A stretch of 64,000 nt of DNA from Linnemannia hyalina (GCA_019671135.1 JAHRHY010000008.1:1-64000); one strand, 5' to 3'; counted from the stretch's first letter, positions 50,683 to 62,949 are shown. The notes: generated by a model from the letters alone, not told the origin. Translations and numbers: made by a program.

Positions 50683-50817
50683 CTAGCCTTCAAGCGAGGG
50701 GTTCGCCCAATTCTTCTTATTTTTGTTGTAGTAATTCTTTACAAATGTAGAGAGTTGTGCCTGGTCCAAACCAAGCTTGTTACAGGCGTCCCTCAGAATA
50801 AGGGTAATAATTGAATC
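50683..50817 (-). pseudogene. orphan C-terminal exon, family unknown
   Basis: A 45-codon frame (DSIITLILRDACNKLG...YYNKNKKNWANPSLEG, stop) is preceded on its strand by a good acceptor (TTTGTCTCACGCAG). Composition is protein-like and unlike the surroundings. I could not trace upstream exons with confidence. It may be the last exon of a decayed gene. Confidence 0.3.
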
Positions 50818-51368
50818 CTGCGTGAGACAAAGATACAGAATAAAAGAGCGTCAATAAAGAGTGAATGGATCTATGATGGCGAATTAGAAAAATTGATTCA
50901 ATAGACGACACGATCTAGAATGATCAAAGTAATGGTCTACGTCTAGTTGAGACCGTGTGGGATCAAGTCCACATTTGTACTTTATAATGCACATGCATTC
51001 TGTCATTCTACCATTGAAATATTAAGAGCCGCGTTCAATTTGTTGCATTTTTAATACTTATCAGGTTTTGGGCCTTCGCGCCCAATAATTCTGTTAAAGA
51101 GTTGGTGCTTGGTTCGTTCAATTCCACATAACAAAATTAAGACACGCGTTCAATTCAAAAGCAGCTTGGCCCCACCATGGGTTTGCCTACCTTAGGCAGA
51201 CAATGTCACCGTATACAATAAAATTGCATGGTTAAGTTAAGTCAATGAGTGGTAGTTCTTATTGTTATGGGGTGGAAACGTCTTTTCTCCCTTCTTCCTC
51301 CAAAGCTTTAACCACACTTTTGAACACCAATCCTTCCCTATTCCCATTTACTATCGCGCTCCCTCACA

Positions 51369-52043
51369 ATGTCTGCGGTCCCTATTGTTTTTAATGTCCT
51401 TGAAGGACAGTTGGTGGTGACATTAATGTCATGTTCAAATTCCCATTTACATGCTTCTGTGGAATAGACTTCACCTCAAAACCCAAACTGGACCGACTCA
51501 TATCATGTAAAGGCGAGCCAGCCTTGAGAAGCAGGCTTATGGAAGAGAAGACTATTAAAGAACCGCTATTCGAAGCATACTTTTTGCCGCCGACAGGGGT
51601 ACAGTATCATTTTGCTTGGAACCGATATGATACTTCAGTTAGAGTCAAACCAAACCTCATGACCTTTTTTTTCTTTTTTGTTTACTCATACGCAGCATGA
51701 GTTTCAGATGCGTAAGGTTCAGGTCCATCGAATGATTGAGTTGCAAGATCAAGCACACAAGTTCTTCAAACTGCAAGAATCAAGGAAGGCCATTATGACG
51801 CCAAAGGACGATCAAGCGCCTCAGTCAATGCACGTAACCTCGCCCCCTCGACAAAAACAACACCCCTCAACAAGGACAACACCCCTCCTCGCCCCTTCAA
51901 CGTCACACTCCCCCGACTCACAAAGAGCCCACCCCGTCTATATCCTCATTACAAGAAATCTCCATTTCCCACCCTTCATCTCAGCACACCTCCCTCCCCA
52001 CCCACTCAACCGACGTATCATCTGTCAGTTCCTCTTCCACTAA
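51369..52043 (+). pseudogene. decayed multi-exon gene remnant
   Basis: An ATG at 51369 opens MSAVPIVFNVLEGQLVV, which shifts frame into a segment ending AYFLPPTGVQYHFAWNRYD. A pyrimidine tract with TACGCAG then precedes HEFQMRKVQVHRMIELQDQA. The pieces look coding but need at least one frame repair, so I treat it as a remnant. No family recognised with confidence. Confidence 0.28.
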
Positions 52044-54175
52044 CTCCCCCTCCCCATCTAGTGATGGACAGATGTCACAACACAGTGTGATGAGCTTCGC
52101 ATATCCTGTTGAAACAAGCACACCAAGAATTGGGGAATGAGCTTATTCTCCCACTGCCAGCCCCAGCCGAACTTCAGAATCATAACCAACAAGCAATATA
52201 TAAGCTTTTGTAGTAGCAATCGTAGTTCTTATTAAAAACTCAATTTTTTAGCACGCACGCCATTGTTTGCTTGTTCATTCGTTAACTCTCCCTCTGTTCC
52301 CCTCAGCCTCGTTCGAGTTATGCCATGACCTGTCGCAGGAATTCTTGTTCATCTTAATCCATACAAACAGTGAAAAATAAGGGGGATGGAAGGTCTCAGC
52401 CGCACACAAGCCAAACATAGAGTACAACAAGCCAAAAAAAATAAGGGGAATGCATGTGCATGTCTGGAACCTACACAACCCAAACACAGGGACAACAGGG
52501 CAAACAAAACAAAACAACAGAAAACCCAATCTTCATGAGAGGCTCGGTCCCAAGCCAGATACAATGCAAGAGAGTATCATGGATCGATGATGTTAGCGGC
52601 TCTTGGTTCTCATTTCCTTCTTCTCACCTCCATCTCTTATTTTTTACGCCCAATCTGCCGTGCCTTATGCATCTGTGATAACCAACACGTTGGTGTTGCT
52701 GTTGGAATGCAAACCTGGGAGAGCATGCACTCGTAGAGGTTGATTGGGTAAATCACCGGGCACAAACCATTTTGCTCAAGAAGAAAATAGAAGAAAGACC
52801 ATGGAGGAGCAAAGAAGAAAGCAGACATACATCGCCATTAGACTTTCCATCCGCTCTTTTGCAACAACAAGTGTTGAAGGACTATCACACCTGCCTTTTC
52901 TTGTTTAAGCCTTTAGAGGTTGTCATAGGCTGTTTATGCACGCCATCTTCGTGATGACATTGAACTCTTATTTTTTTTGGCCTTCTCTTCATCCCTCTCC
53001 CTCTCTTTCTTCTCTTCTTCTCTACTTCTCTCTCCCTTACAGTCTCTTATTTTTATCTTGGGTTGACGATGGACCTGGTGTTTTCTTGATGTTTCACAAT
53101 GTTGTTTGTGGTTTAATTGGTTTTTGCTTTTTTGCATAATTTCTTGGCCAAGAAAAAGGGTATGCGGATGGTCGGAATAGCTTGCCTTGTCCGTTTGTTC
53201 TCTCTGCTTCATTGGAGTGCAAATGCGCAAAAGAACGCATATGGACAGGGTGAGATCTACCGGGGAATAAGAAAGGAAAGGAGATGAAAGGGAGAAGGGC
53301 AAGAGCGCCATTGTCATCAAACATGTGTACACCTCGACCCATTTGCATGGAGCTGTGACCCAAGTCTCACTTTTTGTTCCTTTCCCGTATTTTAAATTGT
53401 CATACATACCTCCATCCTCCACTTCGCCTTTTGCTCCTCGAACAACCCTTCTCTTTCTTTTTGCTCCTACCTTCCCTTTCACACGCTCTCTCCCTTGTCA
53501 CTCTCTCCTTCCTCTTCCTTCACTTTTTTTTCCTTTTCTATTTGCCTCCCTCCTCCTCAACACTCCTTCACCTTCCCTCTACTCTTGTTCAGCTTCCCTA
53601 CACCCTCCTTCCCTGCTACCCCTCCTTTCCTTCCTTCCCTCCCACCACCTCGTTTGTATTATCTCCTACTTTTAGACACACCGCTCCTCTAGTCACTCCT
53701 TCTTTGAGTACAAAATCAGAGACGCCACATTTTTTCCGACAAGGTATGAGATAGATTGAATGCACACATATAGCCGTGTGTTGAGTTCATAATAAACTGT
53801 GTATGTCACTTATTTTGTTCATCCAGGCGTAACACATTTGAGAAAGAGACAATGGAGCAAATAAGCGTTGTGTGAGATCTTGAGCGCAATGAAACAGTTG
53901 ATTTAATCCTTTTCCCTCTTCTCTTTCTCTTTTTTCTTTTTTTATTTTCGTCTTTTTTCTTGTTCTTTTTTCTAATTTCTTATTTCTTATTTCGTATGTC
54001 TTATTTCCTATTTTCCTTTTCGTACCGTGAAAAAAAGAAAGAACAAAGAAAGGGACGAGATATGAAAAAAGGCGAACCAAATGACAATTCATGCACAGTG
54101 AAGAGTTGGGAGGTAAGGTTGACTGTGTCTCGACTCGGCCAGATTCAAGTATGAATGGGTGTAAAAAAGGCATTT
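52044..54175. other. low-complexity intergenic region
   Basis: Long pyrimidine-rich runs (52980-53060 and 53395-53700), and T-rich and A-rich tracts near 53900-54060. Frames here are driven by simple sequence. No gene supported. Confidence 0.5.
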
Positions 54176-54179
54176 GTTT

Positions 54180-54210
<31 letters not shown>

Positions 54211-54695
54211 GCTATTTTGCCTACATTGACCTACATTGCCTACGTTGGCTATATACAGATGGATGAAAATTATCCTGATGGGAGCTAAAAAGGCCAGACC
54301 TATTGGCATCAAGATTCATGCACGCATGCATGTTTCTCATCTGTCTCGTCCAGTGTAGAGTATACAAAGTTGCGAACATAACAACAAAATTATTGCAGAA
54401 ACCATGTGTTCTTTGTCTTCATTGCCTCCATTGCCTCCATTGCCTTTGCACTTGTCATTTTTTTTTTTTTTTTTTTTTTGCCACTTTGCCTAAATTGGCC
54501 TACATTGCCTACGTTGGCTATGTACAGATGGATAAAAATTATCCTGGGGAGCTAAAAAGGCAAGATCTATTGGCATCAAGGTTTATACATTCATGCATGT
54601 TACTCATCTGTCTCGTCCAGTGTAAAGTCCATGGCATACGACATAACAATCAAATTATGCCAGTAACCATCTGTTCTTTGCCTTCATTGCCAATA
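54176..54695. repeat. two imperfect tandem copies, ~269-bp period
   Basis: Each copy begins with a T run of 19-27, then TGCCTACGTTGGCTAT.TACAGATGGAT (54238 and 54507), CTATTGGCATCAAG, TCATCTGTCTCGTCCAGTGT and TGTTCTTTG.CTTCATTGCC. Differences are many, so the duplication is old. Confidence 0.7.
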
Positions 54696-55021
54696 TGAAT
54701 AGACGCCCATGTGCAAAGATTGAGACGATGTGGAGAGACAAACTCCAAAGCACAGATACAATTGAAAACGGACACTTCTCTGCCAGGATGGTACCTGCTC
54801 CAGCCTCGGTGCAACATGATGTCCATGAGGACTCCTGACTCTTAGCTTGTCAGTGATGCTGAAGATCCTGTAGATGTCTAACCTTCTCTTTACTTTTCAC
54901 TTGCATTTTCGTCCCCCGCCATCGCAGGCACGGTATTTGCTTCTTTCGCTTCCTCAATCTCCTCTGCTTCCCCTGGTCCCTCTACCTCCCTGATTTCCAA
55001 CGGCACCATCACTCAGGAGCA

Positions 55022-55331
55022 ATATCAGTCCATTATCTCTCGTTTAGATAATTTAATTATGCGGGATCAGCATTTCTAGTTCCTCAACTCTAGGATGAAG
55101 CGTTTGGAGAGTATGCTTATGGAAAGGAAGAACAATGTGTCATGGAATCCAGAATGGACAAAGAGGATTATTGGCGTTCGTAAACGGCGGCAGCATCGAG
55201 CAGTGTCCCCAGACTCATGCAATATGGCATCCCCTTCGCCCCAGAGGTTGCTCCACCGGTCGTTCAGTCCCGTTAGTCTCTCCAACTCTGGTAGTATCCG
55301 TACTGAATTAAGTCTTTTTAAGCTTTGCTAG
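55022..55331 (+). pseudogene. decayed coiled-coil-like ORF
   Basis: One frame reads TITQEQYQSIISRLDNLIMRD, a stop, then FLNSRMKRLESMLMERKNNV and NPEWTKRIIGVRKRRQHR to a stop. It resembles the N-terminal region of a retroelement or nuclear protein. Family not recognised; broken by at least one stop. Confidence 0.3.
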
Positions 55332-55582
55332 CGTAGCGACAAGCGCGCCAAGAGAAGAATGAGATCCGACGGAAGAGATAGAAGAATAGCTGAGATGTTG
55401 ATGTTCTGATGCCTTGCATAATAAAACTGACTCTATATCATTTCTATTCTAATACAATTGCTCTACAACCATGGCATGCTCATTTGATACTAGGCGAGAG
55501 GGTGAAGGAGAGGAAGAAGCAGCTTGAACGACTAGAAATGGGGCATTTAATGCTTCTTATTTTTATTTTCTTCAACAGAACT

Positions 55583-55790
55583 AAGAAAGAGGGACAAAGA
55601 AAGAGAGACAGAGGAAGATAAAGAGAGAAAGAGAGGAAGTCAAAGAAAGTGAGAGAGAGAGAGACAAAGATAGCGAGAGAGAAAAAGACAAAGAGAGAGA
55701 GAGAGAGACAAAAAGAGAGAGAGAGAGACAAAGAGAGAGAGGGAGACAAAGATGGAGAGAGACAAAGACGGAGAGAGACAAAGGTTAGAG
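55583..55790. repeat. GA-rich simple sequence
   Basis: Irregular GAGAGACAAAGAGAGA units. Frames in this stretch are artefacts. Confidence 0.85.
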
Positions 55791-56227
55791 GATAAGCGGA
55801 ATGAAAAGCTACTTAAACAAAGACTATAGTGATCGTTCTCCAGCGAGATATCAAGCAAGGCGTGCAAGTAACAAAACCCGCAGACGAGAAAAATGGTGAA
55901 GTGTATGCACATGGACTTTTTTTTGGTATTATTCGGGGTGCCTGAAATGGTCAAGAGGGATCATTGAACAGCCGATGGTGCCTGGATTTGACTCTTTGAC
56001 GAGAATCTCGATGCACGGCGAGGGAAGGAGAAGTCCATTGAGAACGACGGATAGCACTGGTCAAACGACCTTTTTACCAGCAGCGCGGCAAAAAGAAGGT
56101 GCAAAAAGCATTTCTATTCTGGCAGGGAATTTTGATTCCTTTCCATGCTCCTGTTCAAAGAGCCCCTGTTAGAATTGAAAAAAGACCAAAAACATATGGA
56201 AGATTTTTTTTGAAATTCCCCTGTCAG

Positions 56228-56262
56228 ACACCCCCTGTTAATTTTGCACTGACAGGGGGTGT
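56228..56262. repeat. perfect 11-bp stem-loop at truncation of gypsy copy
   Basis: ACACCCCCTGT (56228-56238) and ACAGGGGGTGT (56252-56262) with a 13-base loop, followed by TAGAATAACC. A second CCCCTGTTAGAAT lies at 56163. It abuts the point where gypsy homology stops (~56279). Confidence 0.7.
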
Positions 56263-56282
56263 TAGAATAACCGAGTCGGATA

Positions 56283-58135
56283 GTTGAGTTCAGCAGGCAA
56301 GAGTTTTCGGGAGTAGTAAGCGATAGGATGTAGGCGTCCATCTTGGTCACGCTAACTGCAGACAGCGCCGAGGGCCTTGTCAGAAGCGTCAGTTTCAATG
56401 ATGCAGGGGCGATCTGGTTGGAAATGCCGAAGGACGGGGCCAGACATGAAACGTGACTTGAGCTCCGTGAAAGCGGCTTGTGCGATAGCGGTCCAGACAA
56501 AGTTAGTATTTTTCTTGAGTAACGCGGTGAGAGGCGCGGCGATATGGGAGTATTTCCGTACAAAACGACGGTAGAAGTTGGAGAAACCCAGAAAGCACTG
56601 GACATCCGAAACGGAAGAGGGAGTGGGCCAATCGCGAATGGCGGCAACCTTGGCGGGGTCCATAGAAATACCGTCAGTTCCGATCACAAAGCCGAGGAAT
56701 TCGACTTTGTCCTTTTCGAACGAGCATTTTTCGAGTTTTAAGCATAGACCAGCGTCTTGGAGCTTGCTGAGAACTTTGCGAACATGCGCGGTATGCTCCT
56801 CAAGGGTGTCGGAGTAGATGAGAATGTCGTCAATGTATAGCACGACAAAGTCACCTAGGTAATCGCGGAGGACGTCGTTGGCGAAAGCTTGGAAAGTTCC
56901 GGAAGTGTTCATTAGTCCGAAGGGCATGACTGTATACTCGAAGTGGCCATAGCGGCAATGGAATGCCGTCTTCCAATCGTCGCCCTCCTTGATGCGGAGA
57001 AGATTATATGCTCCTCGCATGTCGAGCTTGGTGAAATACTTGGCTTTGCCTAGTCGGTCGAAAGTTTCGGAGATCAGCGGCAGAGGGCATCGATTGGGGA
57101 CAGTCACCTTGTTGAGGCCTCGATAGTCGACACAGAGGCGGAGGGAACCATCTTTCTTTTTAACAAAAGGACGGGGGCTCCAGCTGGAGACTCGGATCGA
57201 CGGATGAACCCTTTTGCAAGGTTTTCTTGAATATATTCGTGTAGAACTTGCAGTTCCGTTTGTGATAGGTTGTATACTGGTCCAAATGGCACGGTGGCTC
57301 CTTCGACCACAGGGATATTGTGATCATAGGGTCGATGTGGCGGTAGCTTATCGGCTTGCATCTTGGAGAATACCTGAGCATACTCGGCATATTTTTCGGG
57401 CAGTTGGACTGTGGGTTTTGATTCAGGGATAGAGTTGTCGTTGGTGGTTGCGCTGGCGAGTTCTTCGATTCGGGAGACGTCGAGCATGTATCCGACTCCT
57501 TGATTGGTCTTGAGGATCTGACGGAGTTGTGCATTGCTAATAATGGAGATGTTGGTTGCTGATCGGTTCTTGGCGGATTTGGATAGTTGGTTGGATCCTG
57601 AGGTGTACTTGGTGGGAACCAAAGTGGATTTGGGTTTGGAAGGTGGCAGAAGGATTCGGTCTTGTTCCTGGAAGGTAGGGATGGATCGAGGCATTGTTGA
57701 TTGTGCAAGGGGGGAAAGCTTGTCGAGTGTGTGCTGATGGAGGCATGGCATAGTAATGGTTCGTTTCTTCCAGTCGATATATGGGTTGTGTGAGCGGAGC
57801 CAGTCCATGCCAAGAATGATGGCATAATTGCCAAGTGCAATGAGTTGAAAAGTGTGTGTGGAAAAGTGTTGTGAGTGGGATTGCATAACCAATGTAGTGG
57901 CGTGATGAGAGGTATGTGTTGAACCATTGGCAAGAGAGATTTGTAATAAGTGTTGTGCTAGTGGGAGATTGTGCTGTTGTGCTAGATTTTGATGAATGAA
58001 TGAGATAGTTGCTCCTGAGTCGATCATTGCATGGACTGGTAGTGAGGAGTTTTGGAAGTGAAGAGTGATTGGAATAGTGATAGGGGATAGCAGAGGATCA
58101 TTTGGAGATTTGTTATACAGCTCGCCCAGACGCAC
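56283..58135 (-). pseudogene. gypsy pol, frameshifted and truncated
   Basis: Protease (MIDSGATISF) and the front of RT are in one frame (57104-58135). YIDDILIYS and part of RNase H are in another (56352-57107). The break is a T5 to T4 change next to the VLFVKKKDGS segment when compared with the intact copy at about 20381. No functional polyprotein. Confidence 0.9.
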
Positions 58136-58149
58136 TCCAACTTTACTGT

Positions 58150-59445
58150 CTAGGCTGAATCTTTTTCCAATTGGAAAGAGATTGCATCGGGCTGGTCGCT
58201 AGTCTGTATAGGCTGAAGGGCCGAGATCGAGGCTGTTGCCTTTGAGGCGTTCTTGAACGAGGGCTTTGCAGGTTTCTTGGGGCAGTCGTCAAGCCAATGA
58301 TCTGCTGAACCACAGTAGGTGCACAGTCCTTCCTTTTGACGACGAAGACGCTCAGACGGTGGCAAAGGACCATGGCGAGCATGCGAGAGATCCATGTCCA
58401 TCGAAGTGGTCGCGGGAGCTGAGGTAGCAGGGGTGGACGCGGTAGCTGGGGTGGATGAGGCTTGAGTGGTAGTAGAAGTGTGGGCAGTGGTGGAGCGGGA
58501 CGGAGTGCTGGAAGATTTGTTGCCGGAACGGGTCACTGCATAGCCGTACTGTCGGTTGTCGATGTCGATAGCCAATTGTGAAAACTCGGCAAAGGTAGGT
58601 GGCTCGGGGTAGTTTGCCATGGCTTCTTGAACAGACTTCTTCAGGCCGAGGCGGAACTGTGAAATCATCGCGCTATCATTCCATGCTGTATCCGCTGCAA
58701 GGTTGACGAAACGGTTTGTATAGTCGATGGCAGAACCGCGCTGTCTAAGTTGACGGAGTTGGGTTTCTGCTAGGACGTGAGCATTGGAGACTCCAAAGTT
58801 CTTACTCATAAGAGCAAAGAACTGATCCAGGTTAGAAATACATGCGGGTCTCTCCTCGACAGGCAACTTGAAGGACGGAACGTATCTCTGCATGTACTTG
58901 AACGCTGCAGTATCACCGAGGCGCGAGATAGCCAGCACAATGCGGTCGTGGTCGTTCGGATAGAGGGTCTCGTTTGCAATGAAGAAGAGTTCCAGCTGAG
59001 CCTGAAACCCTTTCCAATCTTTACGCTTGCCGGAGAAGACTGCAGGGGGTGCTACTTTTGGCCTCGAAGGGGAGCTGTTGCTGGAGTGAGGTGTAGTTGA
59101 TTGGAAGATGGCACTCACTGTGTTGGTGACATCGGTCTTGTGATCATAAAATAATTTGCCTAGTTCTGCGCGAGTGATGGGTGGTAATTGTGACGTCATC
59201 TTCTGGACGTTGGGTTCGAGGCTGAGTAATCGAGGATTGAGGTTGACGGTCAGGCTTGTGAAGAAATCTTCGTTCGAAAGAATGAAGTCCAGCATATCAC
59301 GGTACTTCTGAACAGTCTCCTCGAGTTCGGTGACTTTGGCTTGCAAGGGAGCGACCGTCTGAACTACTTGTTCAAGTGTGGCTACTCGGTCCATCAGTGC
59401 TTGGAAGCGCGCGTTGGCTGTAAGGATCTCACTATCGGGTAGCAT
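58150..59445 (-). CDS. gag: gypsy Gag (truncated copy)
   Basis: 431 residues, the same length as the young copy, with the CTYCGSADHWLDDC knuckle kept. The frame is open further up into the leader, but the aligned start is at 59445. The gag frame is intact although its pol is dead. Confidence 0.85.
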   Translation of the reverse strand: MLPDSEILTANARFQALMDRVATLEQVVQTVAPLQAKVTELEETVQKYRDMLDFILSNEDFFTSLTVNLNPRLLSLEPNVQKMTSQLPPITRAELGKLFYDHKTDVTNTVSAIFQSTTPHSSNSSPSRPKVAPPAVFSGKRKDWKGFQAQLELFFIANETLYPNDHDRIVLAISRLGDTAAFKYMQRYVPSFKLPVEERPACISNLDQFFALMSKNFGVSNAHVLAETQLRQLRQRGSAIDYTNRFVNLAADTAWNDSAMISQFRLGLKKSVQEAMANYPEPPTFAEFSQLAIDIDNRQYGYAVTRSGNKSSSTPSRSTTAHTSTTTQASSTPATASTPATSAPATTSMDMDLSHARHGPLPPSERLRRQKEGLCTYCGSADHWLDDCPKKPAKPSFKNASKATASISALQPIQTSDQPDAISFQLEKDSA

Positions 59446-59664
59446 TGTGGTTGATACGGAAAGTGAAGAGTTGTTGTAGTTTCTGAGGGTAGTGGGTTGT
59501 GTACAGAAGATGGTAGTAAAAGTGGAAAGAACTTGAAGAAGATAGGGTTTGGTTTTGTTGTGGAAAAGGCTTTTTTTTTTTTTTTTTTTTTGGGAGCGCT
59601 GAAGTATATCAATAGAAAACAGACAAAGTTTGATCCAAGGTTCTTTAGGTGTATGACTTGGTAT

Positions 59665-59859
59665 TGTCAAGAAAGCAGACCAAGCAATAGAATGAAGTAG
59701 ATAAAGAGAACCTTGATCAAGGGCTAGGAAATGAGTATGATGAATAGGTTAAGGCGTATGTTATTGGCGATACCAAGTAAAGAGCTATAGATTTACTATC
59801 TAAGGCCCTTTTATATTTGTTAGGGCGAAGTCACAAGAGCAAGCTCTTGTCTCGTGACA
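59665..59859 (-). repeat. gypsy LTR (5' LTR of the truncated copy)
   Basis: 195 bp, inverse of the LTR at 17689-17885 with small differences (for example two bases shorter, AGGCGTATGTT for AGAGTATGTT). Its TG end is at 59859. Confidence 0.88.
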
Positions 59860-59961
59860 GTGGATGTAGAGCGCCTCCTCACACAAATCTATAGTCGAAA
59901 TTGAGCATCGAGTTCCTGGGGAGAATGAGGAGCAGAAAAGTAGAGGAGAAAAGAAGAGGGG

Positions 59962-61795
59962 TTAGATTGATGTCAACGAAAAAATTGGAAGAATGCTTTC
60001 AATCACAGAAACAAACAACTCGCCTTCTAACAGGGGACCAACAACAGGTGACTCAACACCAGCGTCCAGCAAACGATCATGGGATAGCTTCAGCATGCTG
60101 GGGAGCTTTCGAGCGTCACCCTCAAGAGGGTCATCCTTGGCGTCTGGCTTCTTAATCTCCACAACGCAAATCGGAAAGCCTTCACACTCGGCGAAATAGT
60201 CTGCTTGATAAACTTCCTCAAACCCTCGGGGTGTAGGAAGTGCGTCTCGATTCCTAGAATGCATCGTATAATAAACCAATGTTAAAACCAGTACACAAAT
60301 TCAAAGTTGGTGTTCAATAATTCTTGGTCCAGGGGTTTAGCACCAAACTTACCAATGATCGACAACATCCAAGTCCTGAAGAAGAGTGACAATGCCCTGC
60401 TGAACCGAGCCATGCGTAAACGAGTCTTCGTTCAGTGGTAATGGCTGATATGGAGGGTGAGACGTTGGTGTTTTCCAGAGCGCCGTGCTTTCCAAATACG
60501 AGCTCAACAATGTCTTCACAAAGTTGTCGCCGTTGTCGTCGAGTTCTCTCACATACCGTTTGCTCTCCTGGACACTATGTTGGGCGGCATAGGAGGCTGT
60601 GTTTACCAACATTATTGATTGTTGATGGGAAGGCGCCGGCAAGGAAACGCGCAGGATCCTGTCTGCTGCGACACGAGGGAGTAATCTAATGAGCGCAGCA
60701 TTGTCGAAAATAAAGTTGAGGTACCTAATTCCACAAGAGGAACAGGAGAAAAAATATTAATGATCACGATGCCGATTTTGTCGATTCAAACGTAGGAATC
60801 ATTAATATGCTTGATCACTTACAGAAGTTCCGACACATCATTGAGCTCGCACTGGTTCTTGATCGCCTCCTTGCGTGCTCTCATACAGAGCATTGAAACG
60901 TTGATACCATCGACCACGAAAGGCTCGCCTTGAATCTTGGACGAGGACTGCCCTGGGCCAACCAGATGGTCGACATATTGGAAATCGTTTGGGTTCAAGG
61001 ATGATCGGGCGGAGGGCGGCGCGGAAGAAGGGGCTGAGGCGGTGTAGAGGCTCCCGTTGTCTGAAAAGCTCTCATCCAGAATTACAACCTTGCGCGACTT
61101 GTGCTCCGATCCTGCGGGTTCATCTGTCAATCTTTTCCTGGATGAGATACGGAACAATGTGGTTGATAACACATCTATACCAGTACAAAAAAAAAAGCCC
61201 GTGTGGACATCATATCCTTAAAACTACAAACAAGCTTACTTGATTCGATCTGCGCCAAGAGTGTGTCGGTATGCTCCTGGGCCACAGCGTTTTCGCGCAC
61301 ATAAAGTTGTTGATGCAGCACTTGGAGATGGTTTTTGTTGGCGTCCTGAACCTTCATAGCATCCCAAAAGTCGCGGACTTCCTGTGAGTTTCTGTCATCC
61401 GACCAAGCAGTCACCAATTCATTTGCTCTCTGTTTCAGCGACGCGTGCGAGCTCTATTGGAGAATAGGCAAGATGGTGTAGAACCAGTCATGGTGGAGTT
61501 TTCTGCGATCCTGGCAAGACGAAGCACTGGACTTTAGAAACGAAACCAAGTTGATATGGACAGGATCGGCGACATTGTCGAAGTACTGACGATATCCCAC
61601 TTTGGCCAACTCTCGCTTCCACAAATCTACTCCAGAAATAAAGGGCAAGAGCAATACATGTTACTATGATGTTTTTGACTAATCCATCTCTTACCACGCC
61701 TTTAAGTGGATATCGCGATACACACCTTTTTTGGGGTCTGCTTTCTTTTTTTTGAGTCTCGTTATGTGGGTCGGTCCTCCTGCTGTTGTGGCCAT
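59962..61795 (-). CDS. five-exon gene with possible PD-(D/E)xK-like C-terminus and an in-frame TAG
   Basis: Exons on the minus strand: 61795-61726, 61626-61240, 61174-60823, 60724-60353, 60253-59962. Introns are 65-100 bases, with donors GTGTGT, GTAAGC, GTAAGT and GTAAGT, and TAG acceptors. Phases join cleanly to 491 codons including the stop. Codon 81 is TAG (61454-61456), in frame inside exon 2. Either this is a nonsense mutation, or a further 3n-length intron ending CCAATAG removes it (a weak GTTTCG donor is available). The last exon has DYFAECEGFPICVVEIKKPD, an E-x-K pattern that suggests a restriction-endonuclease-like fold, followed by ARKLPSMLKL, a pattern I associate with expanded fungal families. 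The C-terminus looks short. Function not established. Confidence 0.6.
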
Positions 61796-62208
61796 GCCGG
61801 TGCAGGTGTTGGTGTCGTTGATAGGTGATGACTGGGGGGGGGGTTGATCGTTGATAGAAATGGTGGGACGCTGGCTGACCTTGCTCAGATTGTTGGAGTG
61901 AAAAACTTGGTGTGTCGTGCGCGTGACCCTTTGTCGTGTGTGGAGGCGGTGTTGTGTTGGCGCAGAGAAAGAGAGAGAAGTGGTGGCGTTCTGAATAAAG
62001 TGTGGAAGTGCCGACAAGCTAAGGTATGCCGTGGGCGCTGTCCTTCGTTGTGTCGTCTTACTATTGTATACGTGAAAAACAGAATTAAGTGAGAGAAAAG
62101 ACCAATCCATTTGGTAATGCGCATTACTACAAAAAACGTTGACTCGTCTCCTAAAATGAACCCTTTGCCGCTTCGTGCCAAGAAACCGCTAGGGGTAGGT
62201 AATAGTGT
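61796..62208. other. upstream region of the five-exon gene
   Basis: No TATA box of note. A G run of nine lies near 61836. No additional gene supported; open frames here continue the first exon upstream without a family signature. Confidence 0.4.
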
Positions 62209-62620
62209 GACTATGGCGATGATGATCGACACCCCGGGCCTCACCCTAGGCAATAGCGAGCTCGGCCAGGGTTTGCATACAAAATGATGCCGCCCACCAA
62301 CACGGCCGCTCCATGAACACTATTTACGCCAGTCCTTTCGGAGAGCATGTCCACAGAGCCGCCACACTCCCCTGTCATAAAAAAACATGAACAAGAATGT
62401 AATGGCCCTGCCGCCTTGTGAGGCTAAGACTCTCCATTACTTTGCGTTGACTATGGCGACGCAGACCGACACCCTGGGTCATACCCTAACAATAACGGGC
62501 AATCGCCAGGGATTGCATACAAAATGATGCAGTCCACCATACGCGGCCACTCCATGAACACTTGCAAGTCCTTGCGGCCAGCAGCCAGTCCTTTCAGAGA
62601 GCATGTCCATAGAGTCGCCA
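62209..62620. repeat. two imperfect tandem copies, ~240-bp period
   Basis: GACTATGGCGA...GACACCC.GGG, GCATACAAAATGATGC, GGCCGCTCCATGAACAC, and CCAGTCCTTTC.GAGAGCATG occur in this order from 62209 and again from 62449. The copies are diverged. Non-coding. Confidence 0.75.
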
Positions 62621-62949
62621 ACGCCTATCCTTGCTCATGGAAGAAAAGAGGCTGTTACTTACGAAAGGGATGGGATTTACGAAAGGGGGAAACAGGACAG
62701 TGGGCGCGAGCGCGAGAATTACGTCACCGAAGTTAGTAGATCGCCCGCCTCACTCTGCGCTCAGCATGATGTTATAGGTTACGGAGGTATAGCAGAGCAC
62801 GATGACTCGACGCTACTTTTTAACGGTTTTGCACCTTCCTGCGCCATCCTCCCATTTCATCACGCCTCTTTATCACTCACCATCCTTACACTTCTTTTTT
62901 CATCCCTCTCACCTTTTTTCATCCCTCTCACCTTTTCTCATCCCTCTCA

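Larger units (their letters stand above)
56279..59859 (-). mobile_element. truncated gypsy chromovirus, same family as 17689-23301
   Basis: Reads leftward: 5' LTR (59665-59859), leader, gag (58150-59445) and pol from 58135 down to about 56279, where homology stops inside RNase H. RNase H end, integrase, chromodomain and 3' LTR are gone. It differs from the young copy at scattered sites and has a one-base deletion in a T run in the RT (around 57166). Confidence 0.9.

Noticed and set aside
53374..53754. 116- and 126-residue frames in pyrimidine-rich DNA
   Set aside because: Composition-driven Leu/Ser/Pro/Phe frames with no domain or start context.
55480..55954. Overlapping 66-104-residue frames in GA-rich DNA
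   Set aside because: Simple-sequence artefacts.
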